Source: Sphingomonas sp. BK345 (lineage in GTDB: Bacteria; Pseudomonadota; Alphaproteobacteria; Sphingomonadales; Sphingomonadaceae). From it: a DNA stretch of 64,000 nt. The position numbers were made by a program, and so were the translations under genes. Below, in pieces: positions 22,272-31,007 of this stretch (position 1 is its first letter; every line of letters begins with the position of its first letter). Location of the stretch: NCBI RefSeq assembly GCF_014193845.1, contig NZ_JACHZX010000003.1, positions 372,001 through 436,000 on the forward strand, in the 5' to 3' direction. The notes under the pieces were generated by a model. The model saw only the letters and a program-made list of their open reading frames with translations, was not told the DNA's origin and did no database searches.

Positions 22272-22673
22272 ATGCTCCCGCTCGCCCTGCTGCTCGCGCT
22301 CGCCCCCGCTCCCGCCGCCGCGGCGGACCCGCTCGCGGGCACGTGGCGCAACGCGACCGACAGCGTCCGCATCCGAGTCGCGCCGTGCCGCGGCGAGCCG
22401 GGCATGTGCGGCACCGTCGTGGCCGCGAGCGAGAAGGCGCGCGCCGACGCCGCGGCGGGTGGCACCGAACGGCTGATCGGCACCGCTTTGTTCCGCGGCT
22501 TCGAGCGCGGCGAGGACGGACAATATGCCGGTACCGTCTTCGTCCCCGACATCGGCAGCGAGGTCGACGGCACGCTGCACCTGGAGGGTCGCGACACGCT
22601 GGTCGCCGAGGGGTGTCTCTTCGCCGGCTTCGGGTGCCGCGAGCAGCGCTGGTCCCGCGTGACAGGGAGGTGA
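22272..22673 (+). CDS. secreted DUF2147-domain protein
   Basis: This 133-residue protein starts at the ATG at 22272, which gives a compact Sec signal peptide ("MLPLALLLALAPAPAAAADP"). The body opens "LAGTWRNATDSVRIRVAPC", the DUF2147 start, and contains four Cys residues likely to form disulphides in the periplasm. DUF2147 proteins are small lipocalin-like secreted proteins of unknown role. Its stop overlaps the GTG of the next small gene (GTGA), the first of several tight joins leading into rsmE. Confidence 0.82.
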   Translation: MLPLALLLALAPAPAAAADPLAGTWRNATDSVRIRVAPCRGEPGMCGTVVAASEKARADAAAGGTERLIGTALFRGFERGEDGQYAGTVFVPDIGSEVDGTLHLEGRDTLVAEGCLFAGFGCREQRWSRVTGR

Positions 22674-22831
22674 TCCATCTCTCGGTCGCGCTCGGTCGAT
22701 TCTTCGAGGCCCTGTTCTACGCGATCCTGCGGGTGGCGGGGGGCATCGCGGTGAGCGTCATCGGCATCGCGCTGCTCGGCGGCGCTGCGTTCCTGATCGC
22801 GCGGCTGCTGCTCGCGCGCGGGCGCCGCTGA
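22670..22831 (+). CDS. 53-residue single-span membrane protein
   Basis: GTG at 22670 overlaps the DUF2147 stop, with GGGAG immediately upstream. The stop overlaps the rsmE ATG (TGATG). The product has a short amphipathic N-terminus and a strong hydrophobic helix rich in Gly/Ala/Ile ("GGIAVSVIGIALLGGAAFLI"), and ends in Arg-Gly-Arg-Arg. No family is recognised. Overlap at both ends is the main evidence that it is translated. Confidence 0.65.
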   Translation: MIHLSVALGRFFEALFYAILRVAGGIAVSVIGIALLGGAAFLIARLLLARGRR

Positions 22832-23571
22832 TGGGCGCGACTCCCGCCTGGCCGCCGCGCTCGACCCCGCGGCTGTACGTCGAGGCGCCGCTCGCCCCCG
22901 GCCCGCGCGCGCTCGCCGGAGCGCAGGCGCACTATCTCATCGCGGTGATGCGACTGCGCGCCGGCGATCCGGTGCGGCTGTTCGACGACGTCACCGGCGA
23001 GTGGCTCGCCACCGCGGCGAGCGTCGGCAAGCGCGACCTGGTGCTGGACGTCACCGAGCGGCTGGCCGAGCGCGAGCCGGTGCCCGACCTGTGGCTCGCC
23101 GCCGCGCCGCTCAAGAAGGGGCGAGTCGACTGGCTCGCCGAGAAGGCGTGCGAACTCGGCGTGGCGCGGCTGGTGCCGGTGGTGACGCGGCGCACCGTGG
23201 TCGACAAGCCCAATGCCGAGCGGCTGCGCGCACACATGATCGAGGCGGCCGAGCAGTGCGGGCGAACCGCGGTGCCCGAGCTGGCGCCGATGGTGAAGCT
23301 GCCCGCGCTGCTGCGCGACTGGCCGGCGGAACGCGCGTTGTTCTTCGCCGACGAGACCGGCGGTGTGGCCGCCGCGGCGGCGATGCGCGCGCACGCGGGG
23401 CCGGCGGCGATCCTGATCGGTCCCGAGGGCGGCTTCGACGACGAGGAGCGCGCGCTGATCCGGGCACTGCCGCAGGCGGTGGCGATCACGCTCGGCCCGC
23501 GCATCCTGCGCGCCGATACCGCCGCGGCGGCGTCGGTGGCGCTGTGGATGGCGGCGGCGGGGGATTGGTGA
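22831..23571 (+). CDS. rsmE: 16S rRNA (uracil(1498)-N(3))-methyltransferase
   Basis: This 246-residue SPOUT methyltransferase has an N-terminal PUA-like domain ("AHYLIAVMRLRAGDPVRLFD"). The C-terminal knot motifs are "AAPLKKGRVDWLAEKACELG", "AAEQCGRTAVPEL", "LIGPEGGFDDEE" and "LGPRILRADTAA". It methylates U1498 of 16S rRNA on assembled 30S subunits. It is translationally coupled to the small membrane protein upstream. Glutamate-cysteine ligase follows 134 bases later on the same strand. Confidence 0.95.
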   Translation: MGATPAWPPRSTPRLYVEAPLAPGPRALAGAQAHYLIAVMRLRAGDPVRLFDDVTGEWLATAASVGKRDLVLDVTERLAEREPVPDLWLAAAPLKKGRVDWLAEKACELGVARLVPVVTRRTVVDKPNAERLRAHMIEAAEQCGRTAVPELAPMVKLPALLRDWPAERALFFADETGGVAAAAAMRAHAGPAAILIGPEGGFDDEERALIRALPQAVAITLGPRILRADTAAAASVALWMAAAGDW

Positions 23572-23705
23572 GGCCTAGCCAACACGATCGTCCAGGCGAT
23601 CCGACGTGGCTGCTGCTCAAGGCCTGCTTGCCGCCGCTCGACCTGCGTCAAGCCGACGTCGATCGGCTCTAGCGCGCTCGTTCATCCGCGCGTAAGCGCG
23701 GCGCC

Positions 23706-25079
23706 ATGACGACGAAGACCGTTTCGGATCACAACGCGGCGGTCATCGAATCGCGCGACCAACTGATCGCTCATCTCGCCTCGGGGGAGAAGCCGGCGCC
23801 GCGCTGGCGCATCGGCACCGAGCATGAAAAGTTCGTCTACGCGCTCGGCGACCATCACGCACCCTCCTATGACGAGCCCGCCGGCATCCGCGCGCTGCTC
23901 GGCGAGCTGGTCCAGCACGGCTGGCGCCCGGTCGAGGAGGGCGGGAACGTCATCGCGCTCAGCGGCGCCGACGGCAGCGTCAGCCTCGAGCCCGCGGGGC
24001 AGTTCGAGCTCTCGGGCGCGCCGCTCGAGAATCTGCACCAGACCTGCGCCGAGACCGGGCGCCACCTCGCCCAGGTCAAGGCCGCGGGCGAGGCGCTGGG
24101 GATCGGCTTCCTCGGGCTCGGCATGTGGCCCGACAAGACCCGCGCCGAGCTGCCGATCATGCCCAAGGGCCGCTATGCGATCATGCTGCGCCACATGCCG
24201 CGCGTCGGCACGATGGGGCTCGACATGATGCTGCGCACCTGCACCATCCAGGTGAACCTCGACTATGCGTCCGAGGCGGACATGGCGAAGAAGTTCCGGG
24301 TAGGCCTCGCGCTCCAGCCGCTCGCCACCGCGCTGTTCGCCAACTCGCCTTTCACCGAGGGCAAGCCCAACGGCTTCCTCTCCTATCGAAGCCATATCTG
24401 GTCCGACACCGACCCGGCGCGCACCGGCATGCTGCCGTTCGTGTTCGAGGACGGCTTCGGCTACGAGCGCTACGCCGACTATATGCTCGATGTGCCGATG
24501 TACTTCGTCTATCGCGAGGGCCGCTACATCGACGCCGCGGGCCTGTCGTTCCGCGACTTCCTGCGCGGCGAGCTGAGCGTGCTGCCGGGCGAGAAGCCGA
24601 CGCTCGACGACTGGAACGACCATCTCTCCACCGCCTTCCCCGAGGTGCGGCTGAAGACCTTCCTCGAGATGCGCGGCGCCGACGGCGGGCCGTGGAACCG
24701 GATCTGCGCGCTGCCGGCTCTGTGGGTCGGCCTGCTCTACGACCAGGGCGCGCTCGACGCCGCCTGGGACCTCGTCAAGGACTGGACGCTCGACGAGCGC
24801 CAGACGCTGCGCGACTCGGTGCCGCGGCTGGGGCTCGCCGCGCCGCTCCCGCGCGGCGGCACGCTGCGCGACATCGCGGGCGCGGTGCTTGACATCGCCA
24901 CGCTCGGCCTGCGCGCGCGTGGGCGCACCAATGCCGCAGGGGACGACGAGACCGGCTTCCTCGAGCCGCTGCGCGAGATCGTCCGCAGCGGCAAGGTCCC
25001 CGCCGAGCAGCTGCTCGAGCGCTATCACGGTGCGTGGGGCGGCGACGTGTCGAAGGTCTATGCCGAGGCGAGCTTCTAG
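23706..25079 (+). CDS. gshA: glutamate-cysteine ligase (GCS2, alphaproteobacterial/plant type)
   Basis: This 457-residue enzyme belongs to the GCS2 class typical of alphaproteobacteria and plants rather than the enterobacterial GshA class. Diagnostic stretches are "RIGTEHEKFVYAL", "SLEPAGQFELSGAPLENLHQ", "LRTCTIQVNLDYASEADM" and "KTFLEMRGADGGPWNRICAL". It joins L-glutamate and L-cysteine with ATP to form gamma-glutamylcysteine, the first step to glutathione. The gene symbol is used in the functional sense. No gshB lies nearby. Confidence 0.93.
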   Translation: MTTKTVSDHNAAVIESRDQLIAHLASGEKPAPRWRIGTEHEKFVYALGDHHAPSYDEPAGIRALLGELVQHGWRPVEEGGNVIALSGADGSVSLEPAGQFELSGAPLENLHQTCAETGRHLAQVKAAGEALGIGFLGLGMWPDKTRAELPIMPKGRYAIMLRHMPRVGTMGLDMMLRTCTIQVNLDYASEADMAKKFRVGLALQPLATALFANSPFTEGKPNGFLSYRSHIWSDTDPARTGMLPFVFEDGFGYERYADYMLDVPMYFVYREGRYIDAAGLSFRDFLRGELSVLPGEKPTLDDWNDHLSTAFPEVRLKTFLEMRGADGGPWNRICALPALWVGLLYDQGALDAAWDLVKDWTLDERQTLRDSVPRLGLAAPLPRGGTLRDIAGAVLDIATLGLRARGRTNAAGDDETGFLEPLREIVRSGKVPAEQLLERYHGAWGGDVSKVYAEASF

Positions 25080-25132
25080 AGGGCCCTGCCGCATAGGTGG
25101 GCGACACAGGTCGGGGGCAGCCTCGACTCTGT

Positions 25133-25229
25133 CGTCATCCCGGACTTGGTCCGGGATCCACTTGCCCGCATGAGCAACGGGTCCTGAGTTCGCGGCACGG
25201 TGGATCCCGGAACAAGTCCGGGATGACGG
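25133..25229. repeat. 97-bp type A palindromic element, copy 5
   Basis: Arms CGTCATCCCGGACTTGGTCC / GGAACAAGTCCGGGATGACG. It occupies a third of the gap between gshA and the aspartyl protease gene; the rest of that gap (25080-25390) shows nothing recognisable. Confidence 0.86.
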
Positions 25230-25390
25230 AACGGGTAGGTGGCCCTTTGGTCCGAGAACAGATGCGCCTGGGGCCACCCCTCGACGCGCACAAAGCTAAG
25301 GGTGGTGGCCGATCTGCCCGGAGGTAAGGACGGCCCGACACCCATAGCGACACACCCGTCCTCCCGCTCTGCCCGTGACTCGTCGCGGCG

Positions 25391-26608
25391 ATGCGCTACA
25401 CCCGCGCGGTGCGCGCCCGATCCCTCCTGTTGCTGCCGCTGCTGCTCGCCGCCGCGGCGCCGCCGCTGCCCGAGCCGCGCGCCGCCTGGGCGGGCAGCAG
25501 CGCACTCGCGCCCGACGCGGAGGCGCGCTGGGTCGATTTCGACCTGACTCCCGGCAACCAGATCCGCTTCCGCATGACGCTCGACGGCCGCGACGTCATC
25601 GCGGTGCTCGACACCGGGGTGAGCTACTCGGTGCTGGCCAAGCGCTATGCCCTTGCCAATCGGCTGACGGTGCGGGCCGAGGGGCAGGCGACGGTGATCG
25701 GCGGCAGCGTCGACGTCGGACGCGTCGACACCGCGACGCTGGCGCTCGGCGGGCTCACGCGGCGCGGCGGCAGCCTCGCGGTGGCCGAGCTGCCCGCCGC
25801 CGCGACCGGCAGCGCCACCCCGGTCGACCTGCTCGTCGGGCGCGACCTCACCGCCGCCTACGCGCTCGACATCGACTATGGCGCGCGACGCTTCCGCCTG
25901 CTGCGCAGCGGGCGCGTGCCCTTCGCCGGGCTGAGCGCGCCGCTCGCGATCGCGCCCGACCGGCTGGTCTACGTCAGCGAGGTGGCGCTCGGGCGCGCGC
26001 GGCTGCGCCCGATGGTGGTCGATACCGGCGACGGCTCGTCGATCACCCTCGGCGCCGAGTCCTGGGCGACGGTGGGCATGGCGGCGCGCGCGGTGCCGAC
26101 CACCACCACCGTCTCCTACGGGCTGGCCGGGGCGGTGGTGAGCGAGCTCGCGATCGTGCCGCGGCTGCAGGTCGGTCGGGTAGCGGCACGCGACGTCGAG
26201 CTGCGCGTCGAGCCCGCCGGCGGCTTCTCCGACACGATCGGGGTGGCGGGGCGGATCGGCTCGGGCTTCCTCCAGCGCTATCGCGTGCTGCTCGATCCGG
26301 GCGCGGGGCACATGCTGCTGCGCGCGCTGCCGGGTGGCACGGCAGTGGCGCGCTCGACCAGCGGGTTGCTGCTCGGGCTGGCGAGCGACCGGCTCAAGGT
26401 GCTCCACGTCATGCGCGGCGGCCCCTCCGCGGCGGCGGGCTGGCGCGTGGGCGACACGATCTGCGCGGTCGACGGCGCCGCCGTCGGGCCGGGCTATGCG
26501 AGCCAGCCGGTCGCCGGCTGGGCGACGGGGGCGCCGGGACGCGCGGTGCGGCTCACCTTGTGCGACGGCGCCGGCGAGCGCGTGCTGGTGCTGCGGCGCT
26601 TCTACTGA
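25391..26608 (+). CDS. secreted retropepsin-like aspartyl protease with C-terminal PDZ-like domain
   Basis: This 405-residue protein has a Sec signal peptide ("RSLLLLPLLLAAAAPPLPEP"). Two aspartyl-protease half-domains follow, each with a D-T-G motif: "AVLDTGVSYSVL" near residue 78 and "MVVDTGDGSSITLG" near residue 215. The last 90 residues ("LLLGLASDRLKVLHVMRGGP" onward, with "AGWRVGDTICAVDG") match a PDZ domain. A protein with both active-site Asp residues could form the protease pair within one chain. Substrates are unknown, and it appears monocistronic. Confidence 0.85.
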   Translation: MRYTRAVRARSLLLLPLLLAAAAPPLPEPRAAWAGSSALAPDAEARWVDFDLTPGNQIRFRMTLDGRDVIAVLDTGVSYSVLAKRYALANRLTVRAEGQATVIGGSVDVGRVDTATLALGGLTRRGGSLAVAELPAAATGSATPVDLLVGRDLTAAYALDIDYGARRFRLLRSGRVPFAGLSAPLAIAPDRLVYVSEVALGRARLRPMVVDTGDGSSITLGAESWATVGMAARAVPTTTTVSYGLAGAVVSELAIVPRLQVGRVAARDVELRVEPAGGFSDTIGVAGRIGSGFLQRYRVLLDPGAGHMLLRALPGGTAVARSTSGLLLGLASDRLKVLHVMRGGPSAAAGWRVGDTICAVDGAAVGPGYASQPVAGWATGAPGRAVRLTLCDGAGERVLVLRRFY

Positions 26609-26641
26609 GCGCGGGCTGCCCGCCGCCGTTCCCGCCCAGCC

Positions 26642-26836
26642 TCACCCTTTCAGCGCGACATAGCCCGACACCGCCAGCGCGATCAGCGCCGCCATCTGCA
26701 CCAGCGTCCAGTCGACCCAGCCGACCGCGTCGGGGTCGGCGCGGCGCGTGCGGCGGTGCGCGCGCCAGCCGGCGAACAGCGCCAGCGCGAACGCCAGCAA
26801 GGCGATCGCGACGAGCGAGGCTTGCGCATCGCTCAC
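26642..26836 (-). CDS. 64-residue two-span membrane protein
   Basis: ATG at 26836. It has two hydrophobic helices ("SLVAIALLAFALALFAGW" and "LVQMAALIALAVSGYVAL") joined by an Arg-rich loop ("RAHRRTRRAD"), so the loop should face the cytoplasm. No family is recognised. It lies in the gap between two plus-strand genes and is their only opposite-strand neighbour. Confidence 0.6.
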   Translation of the reverse strand: MSDAQASLVAIALLAFALALFAGWRAHRRTRRADPDAVGWVDWTLVQMAALIALAVSGYVALKG

Positions 26837-26877
26837 GCGCGCGTCAGCCTGTGCGTCATCGTCCCGGAGGATCGCCG

Positions 26878-27669
26878 ATGCATCGTCTCGCCTGCTCCCT
26901 GCTGCTCGCCGCCCCGTTGCTCGTCGCGGCCAGCACTCCCAATGTCCCCGCGCCGATCGCCGCCGCGGTCGCCGCGCCGACGCGCACCGCCGCCAACGTG
27001 GCGCGCGACCGCTACCGCCATCCGGCGCAGACGCTCGCCTTCTTCGGGGTCAAGCCCGGCGACACGGTGGTGGAAGTGTGGCCGGGCGGCGGCTGGTACA
27101 CCGAGATCCTCGCCCCGCTGACCTCGCGCGCCGGCGCCTATTATGCCGCCGGCCCATGGGAGAAGGGACTTGGCGCGGTGCGGGCGCTGCAGGCGAAGGA
27201 CACCGCCACCTACGGCAAGGTCAAGCTCGCCGCCTTCCCGACGGAGGCGGGCCAGCCCGGCGTGCCCGACGGCAGCGCCGACGTGGTGCTGACCTTCCGC
27301 AACGTCCACAACTGGCGCTTCGGCGGCGAGGATCGCGCGCGCGCGATGTTCGCGGCGATGTACAAGATGCTCAAGCCGGGCGGCACGCTCGGCGTGGTCG
27401 AGCACCGCCTGCCCGAGTCGCGCTCCAGCGCGGCGGAGGAGAAGAGCGGCTATATGAAGCCCAGCTCGGTGATCGGCTTCGCCATCGCGGCGGGGTTCAA
27501 GCTGGCGGGCCGCTCCGAGATCAACGCCAATCCCAAGGACAGCGCCGACTGGCCCGAGGGCGTGTGGACGCTGCCGCCGAGCTACGCGCTCAAGGACAAG
27601 GACCGCGCGCGATATGCGGCGATCGGCGAGAGCGACCGGATGACGCTCCGCTTCGTCAAGCCGCGCTGA
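26878..27669 (+). CDS. exported class I SAM methyltransferase-like protein
   Basis: This 263-residue protein has a signal peptide ("MHRLACSLLLAAPLLVAAST") followed by a methyltransferase fold. Motif I-like "GVKPGDTVVEVWPGGGWYTE" has Trp-Pro-Gly in place of the usual Gly-x-Gly. Motif II-like "DVVLTFRNVHNW" and "MLKPGGTLGVVEHR" follow. Homologues with a signal peptide are common in proteobacteria. Since SAM is cytoplasmic, its export raises doubt that it is an active methyltransferase. GGAGGATC lies before the ATG. Confidence 0.8.
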   Translation: MHRLACSLLLAAPLLVAASTPNVPAPIAAAVAAPTRTAANVARDRYRHPAQTLAFFGVKPGDTVVEVWPGGGWYTEILAPLTSRAGAYYAAGPWEKGLGAVRALQAKDTATYGKVKLAAFPTEAGQPGVPDGSADVVLTFRNVHNWRFGGEDRARAMFAAMYKMLKPGGTLGVVEHRLPESRSSAAEEKSGYMKPSSVIGFAIAAGFKLAGRSEINANPKDSADWPEGVWTLPPSYALKDKDRARYAAIGESDRMTLRFVKPR

Positions 27670-28203
27670 GGGAGTGCCGCAGCTCCCCTATCGCTCGGCG
27701 TCATCCTGAGCTTGTCTAGGATCCACCGTGCCGCGAATCCAGGTGCTGCTGGGTTCGTCCTTGTTCCACCACCGTCATCCCGGCCTCGAGCCGGGATCCC
27801 TGCCTCCGCGCGGGCAACGCCCTCAGCTCTTCATGCCGGACCCGTCGATCTCGAGCCGAGCTCAGGATGACGCCCTAAGGAGTTGAGGCCTGCCGACACC
27901 GGCACGCGGCGCGTTCGCGAGGCGGTGGAAGGCGCGATCTGCGCGGTGCAGCCTTCGTGGTGGCGCCGGTGCGTCGGCCTGAACGATGCTTCGCGTGCCC
28001 CGCGCCGTCACGCACACGACGAGCGCTGTCCTACGCTACCCAACCCCTGGTAGACGGGCCGGGTGACGCCTTCCTCGATCCTCGCGCCTCAACACGCTCC
28101 CGCGACTCAACGATCGCCCGACACGCGCCAGCGACTCAACATTCGCAACATTCGCGCCGCGGGCCCGTCGCCGCAGGGACGTGTTACCGTCCGGCCAACG
28201 CCC
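27670..28203. other. gene-free interval with diverged type A-like palindromes
   Basis: No coding sequence is supported. From 27699 to 27872 two nested diverged copies occur: GCGTCATCCTGAGCTTGTCTA pairs loosely with GAGCTCAGGATGACGC, and inside it CGTCATCCCGGCCTCGAGCC is a left arm with GATCTCGAGCC as remnant right arm. From 27880 to 28203 the sequence has no recognisable feature apart from repeated CGCGACTCAACATT-like words near 28100-28150. Confidence 0.55.
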
Positions 28204-28761
28204 TCACTCGCCCAGCTTGTCGACCTTGTCGCGCAGCTGCGCCAGCTCGGCCTTGAGCGCGGCGATCTCGCCGTCCTTGCCTGCCGCGGGTGTGGCGTCC
28301 GCCGCCGGCGCCGGGGTGGCGCCCGGCTTGAACGCGTTCGCCGCCGCCTCGAACATCTCCAGGTTGCGCTTGGCGATCTCGGCGAAGGGGGAGCCCGCGA
28401 AGGCACCCTCGACCGCGGTCTTGAACTGCGTCTGGTTGCGGCGGAAGCTCTCCATCGACGCCTCGAGATAGTCGGGCACCATCGCCTGCATCGAGTCGCC
28501 GTACAGCGCGATCAGCTGGCGCAGGAAGTTGACCGGCAGCATGGTCTGGCCGCGGCTCTCCTCCTCCATGATGATCTGCGTGAGGACGTTGTGGGTGATG
28601 TCCTCGTCGGTCTTGGCGTCGACCACCTTGAACTCGCGCCCGGCGCGGGTCATCGCGGCGAGATGCTCGAGCGTGATGTAGGACGAACTCTCGGTGTTGT
28701 AGAGCCGGCGGTTGGCGTATTTCTTAATGACGACCACGCCGTCGCCCTGCTGTTTCTTCAT
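28204..28761 (-). CDS. phaR: polyhydroxyalkanoate synthesis repressor PhaR
   Basis: This 185-residue regulator has the PHB/PHA accumulation-regulator DNA-binding domain at its start ("VIKKYANRRLYNTESSSYIT"). The middle PHB-binding region ("PVNFLRQLIALYGDSMQAMV") and an Ala/Pro-rich linker come next, then a C-terminal coiled coil ("KAELAQLRDKVDKL"). PhaR binds PHA granules and represses phasin and synthase genes when PHA is absent. ATG at 28761 matches homologues; an ATG at 28776, with AAGGGA upstream, is an alternative. A PhaC-like gene is transcribed divergently. Confidence 0.9.
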   Translation of the reverse strand: MKKQQGDGVVVIKKYANRRLYNTESSSYITLEHLAAMTRAGREFKVVDAKTDEDITHNVLTQIIMEEESRGQTMLPVNFLRQLIALYGDSMQAMVPDYLEASMESFRRNQTQFKTAVEGAFAGSPFAEIAKRNLEMFEAAANAFKPGATPAPAADATPAAGKDGEIAALKAELAQLRDKVDKLGE

Positions 28762-28774
28762 CGCGCGAGCCCCC

Positions 28775-29854
28775 ATGACGGATAGTCCCTTCGGTAACGC
28801 ACAATTTTTCGCGCCGCAACACAAGCGCGACGTGCCTCGCCCGTTGCCGCTGTTCCTCGACATGCTGCGCCGCGAGACCGCAGCATCCTCCGAGCGTCAG
28901 ACCGCGGCGCTCGCCGGACTGCGGCGCTACCAAGAGGCGCCGCGCGGGCGCCGGCGGATGAAGCCGGTGCGGTATCGCCGCGGTGCGGCACGGCTGCGCG
29001 ACGGCGGCGGCGCGACCGACGCGCCGCCGGTGGTGCTGGTGCCGTCGCTGATCAACCCGCCCTCTGTGCTCGATCTCGCGCGCGGTCGCTCGCTGGTCGA
29101 CCATCTCGCCGGCGCCGGCCTGCATCCCTGGCTGCTCGACTGGGGTCATCCGCGCGCGCGCGACGCCGCGCTCGACCTCGCCGGCCATGTCACCGAGCGG
29201 CTGCTGCCGCTGCTGGCGCGGCTCCACCGTCCGCCGCTGCTGGTGGGCTATTGCCTGGGCGGCACGCTGGCGCTCGCCGCGGCGGCGCTGCTCGGCCCAC
29301 GCTGCGCCGGCGTGGCGACGGTGGCGGCGCCGTGGCGCTTCACCGGCTATGGCGAGCGCGCGCGCGCGGCGATGCGCGCGTCGTGGCAGCAGGCCGAGCC
29401 CGCCTGCCGCGCGCTCGGCGTGCTGCCGATGGAGGTGCTCCAGTCGGGCTTCTGGCAGCTCGACCCGGCGCGCACCGTCGCCAAATACGAGGCGCTCGCG
29501 ACGACGGACGCGGCGACGCTGGCGCGCTTCGTGCTGCTCGAGGACTGGGCGAACGCGGGTGCGCCGCTGACCTATGCGGCGGGGGCGGAGCTGTTCGGCG
29601 CGCTGGTGGGAGAGGACGCGCCGGGCGGGGGTGCCTGGCACGTCGGCGGGCGCGCGGTCACGCCCGGCGACCTGGCCTGCCCGTCGATCGAGTTCGTCTC
29701 GCTGAGCGACCGCATCGTCCCCGCGGCGACCGCGGCGGGGCTGGACGAGCGGCGCGACGTCGGCGCGGGACACGTCGGGATGATGGTCGGCGGCCGCGCG
29801 CAGGCGCTGCTCTACGATCCGCTCGCCGAGTGGCTGCGCGGGGTCGCGGGGTGA
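28775..29854 (+). CDS. short PhaC-like alpha/beta hydrolase
   Basis: This protein of up to 359 residues has the PHA-synthase-type lipase box G-Y-C-L-G-G, with Cys in place of Ser as nucleophile. Opening motifs are "VVLVPSLINPPSVLDL" and "WLLDWG"; the acid is in "SLSDRIVP" and the His in "GAGHVGMMVG". The Cys-Asp-His triad is as in PhaC, but the protein is much shorter than class I synthases and no phaE partner is seen. Its divergence from phaR supports a role in PHA metabolism. ATG at 28775 overlaps the alternative phaR start on the other strand; a GTG at 28832 is also possible. Confidence 0.75.
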   Translation: MTDSPFGNAQFFAPQHKRDVPRPLPLFLDMLRRETAASSERQTAALAGLRRYQEAPRGRRRMKPVRYRRGAARLRDGGGATDAPPVVLVPSLINPPSVLDLARGRSLVDHLAGAGLHPWLLDWGHPRARDAALDLAGHVTERLLPLLARLHRPPLLVGYCLGGTLALAAAALLGPRCAGVATVAAPWRFTGYGERARAAMRASWQQAEPACRALGVLPMEVLQSGFWQLDPARTVAKYEALATTDAATLARFVLLEDWANAGAPLTYAAGAELFGALVGEDAPGGGAWHVGGRAVTPGDLACPSIEFVSLSDRIVPAATAAGLDERRDVGAGHVGMMVGGRAQALLYDPLAEWLRGVAG

Positions 29855-29877
29855 GCGCGGCCGCTCGGTCGCCCGCC

Positions 29878-30924
29878 TCAGGTCCAGCGTCGCTCCAGCC
29901 GCCGCCCCAGGCCGGTGAGCAGCTCATACTGGCTCGTTCCGCTCGCCGCCGCCATCGCCGGCAGGTCGGCGTCGAAGCGCAGCCAGTCGCCCTCGTCGAC
30001 GTCCACCCCCGTCGCGTCGAGTGCGACCAGGTCCATCGAGACCCGCCCGATCACCGGCAGCGGAGCGTCCCCGGCATAGGCGCGGCCGCGATCGGAGAAG
30101 GCGCGATAATAGCCGTCGGCATAGCCGAGGTTGGCGATCACCACCGCGGTGTCGGCGCGCGCGCGCCACGTGGCGTTATAGCCCACCGTCTCGCCCGCGC
30201 GCACCAGGCGGCGCTGCAACACCTCCGCCGCGACCGTCGCGACCGGGCGCAGGGCATCGCCGAGCGCGGCCACCGGCACCCCGCCGTAGAGCGCGAGGCC
30301 GGGGCGGGTGAGGTCGAAGTGATAGTCGACGCCGAGCGCGATGCCCGCCGAATTCGCCAGGCTCAACCGCTTCGCCGCGGTGCGACCGGTCAGCGCGGCG
30401 AAGCGCGCGCGCTGCACCGCGTTGAGCGGGTGGCCGGGCTCGTCGGCGCAGGCGAGATGGCTCAGCAGCGTGTCGAGCGCGAGCCCGTCGAGCAGCCCGT
30501 CGGCGACCTCCTCCGGCGCCAAGCCGAGGCGGTTCATGCCCGTGTCGACCATCACGTCGCACGCGCGCCCGGCGCCCGCCTCGCGCCAGCGCCGTACCTG
30601 CGCTGCGGTGGAGAGGACCGGGCGGACGCCGGGCAGGTCGGCGAGGGCGAGATCGGCCGCGCGCGCGCCGTGGAGCACCGCGATCCGCGCCGGACCGCCG
30701 GCGAGCGCGGGGGCGAGCGCGGCCGCCTCGGCCCAGGTCGCGACGTAGAAGTCGCGGCAGCCCGCGTCGGCGAGCCGCGTCGCCACCGCGACCGCGCCGA
30801 GGCCGTAGCCGTCGGCCTTCACCGCGGCGCCGCACGCCGCCGCGCCGCTCAGCCGCGCGAGCGCGCGCCAGTTGGCGGTGAGCGCGGCGGCGGAGCAGTC
30901 GAGGCGGTGCGGGGCGTCGGTCAT
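29878..30924 (-). CDS. alr: alanine racemase
   Basis: This 348-residue fold type III PLP enzyme has the cofactor Lys36 in "AVKADGYGLG" and the opposing catalytic Tyr in "AGETVGYNATW". Also visible are the substrate-site block "MVDTGMNRLGL" and the phosphate-binding "LSLANSAGI". It interconverts L- and D-alanine for peptidoglycan synthesis. The ATG is at 30924 with no strong ribosome binding site. It is convergent with the PhaC-like gene. Confidence 0.95.
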   Translation of the reverse strand: MTDAPHRLDCSAAALTANWRALARLSGAAACGAAVKADGYGLGAVAVATRLADAGCRDFYVATWAEAAALAPALAGGPARIAVLHGARAADLALADLPGVRPVLSTAAQVRRWREAGAGRACDVMVDTGMNRLGLAPEEVADGLLDGLALDTLLSHLACADEPGHPLNAVQRARFAALTGRTAAKRLSLANSAGIALGVDYHFDLTRPGLALYGGVPVAALGDALRPVATVAAEVLQRRLVRAGETVGYNATWRARADTAVVIANLGYADGYYRAFSDRGRAYAGDAPLPVIGRVSMDLVALDATGVDVDEGDWLRFDADLPAMAAASGTSQYELLTGLGRRLERRWT

Positions 30925-31007
30925 CGCGCCTGCGCCTAGCGCGCCCGCGCGCGCGGCGCCACCGCGCGGGGCTTTACCCGACTCGACGCGGCCGGCAGGA
31001 CGGTGCG

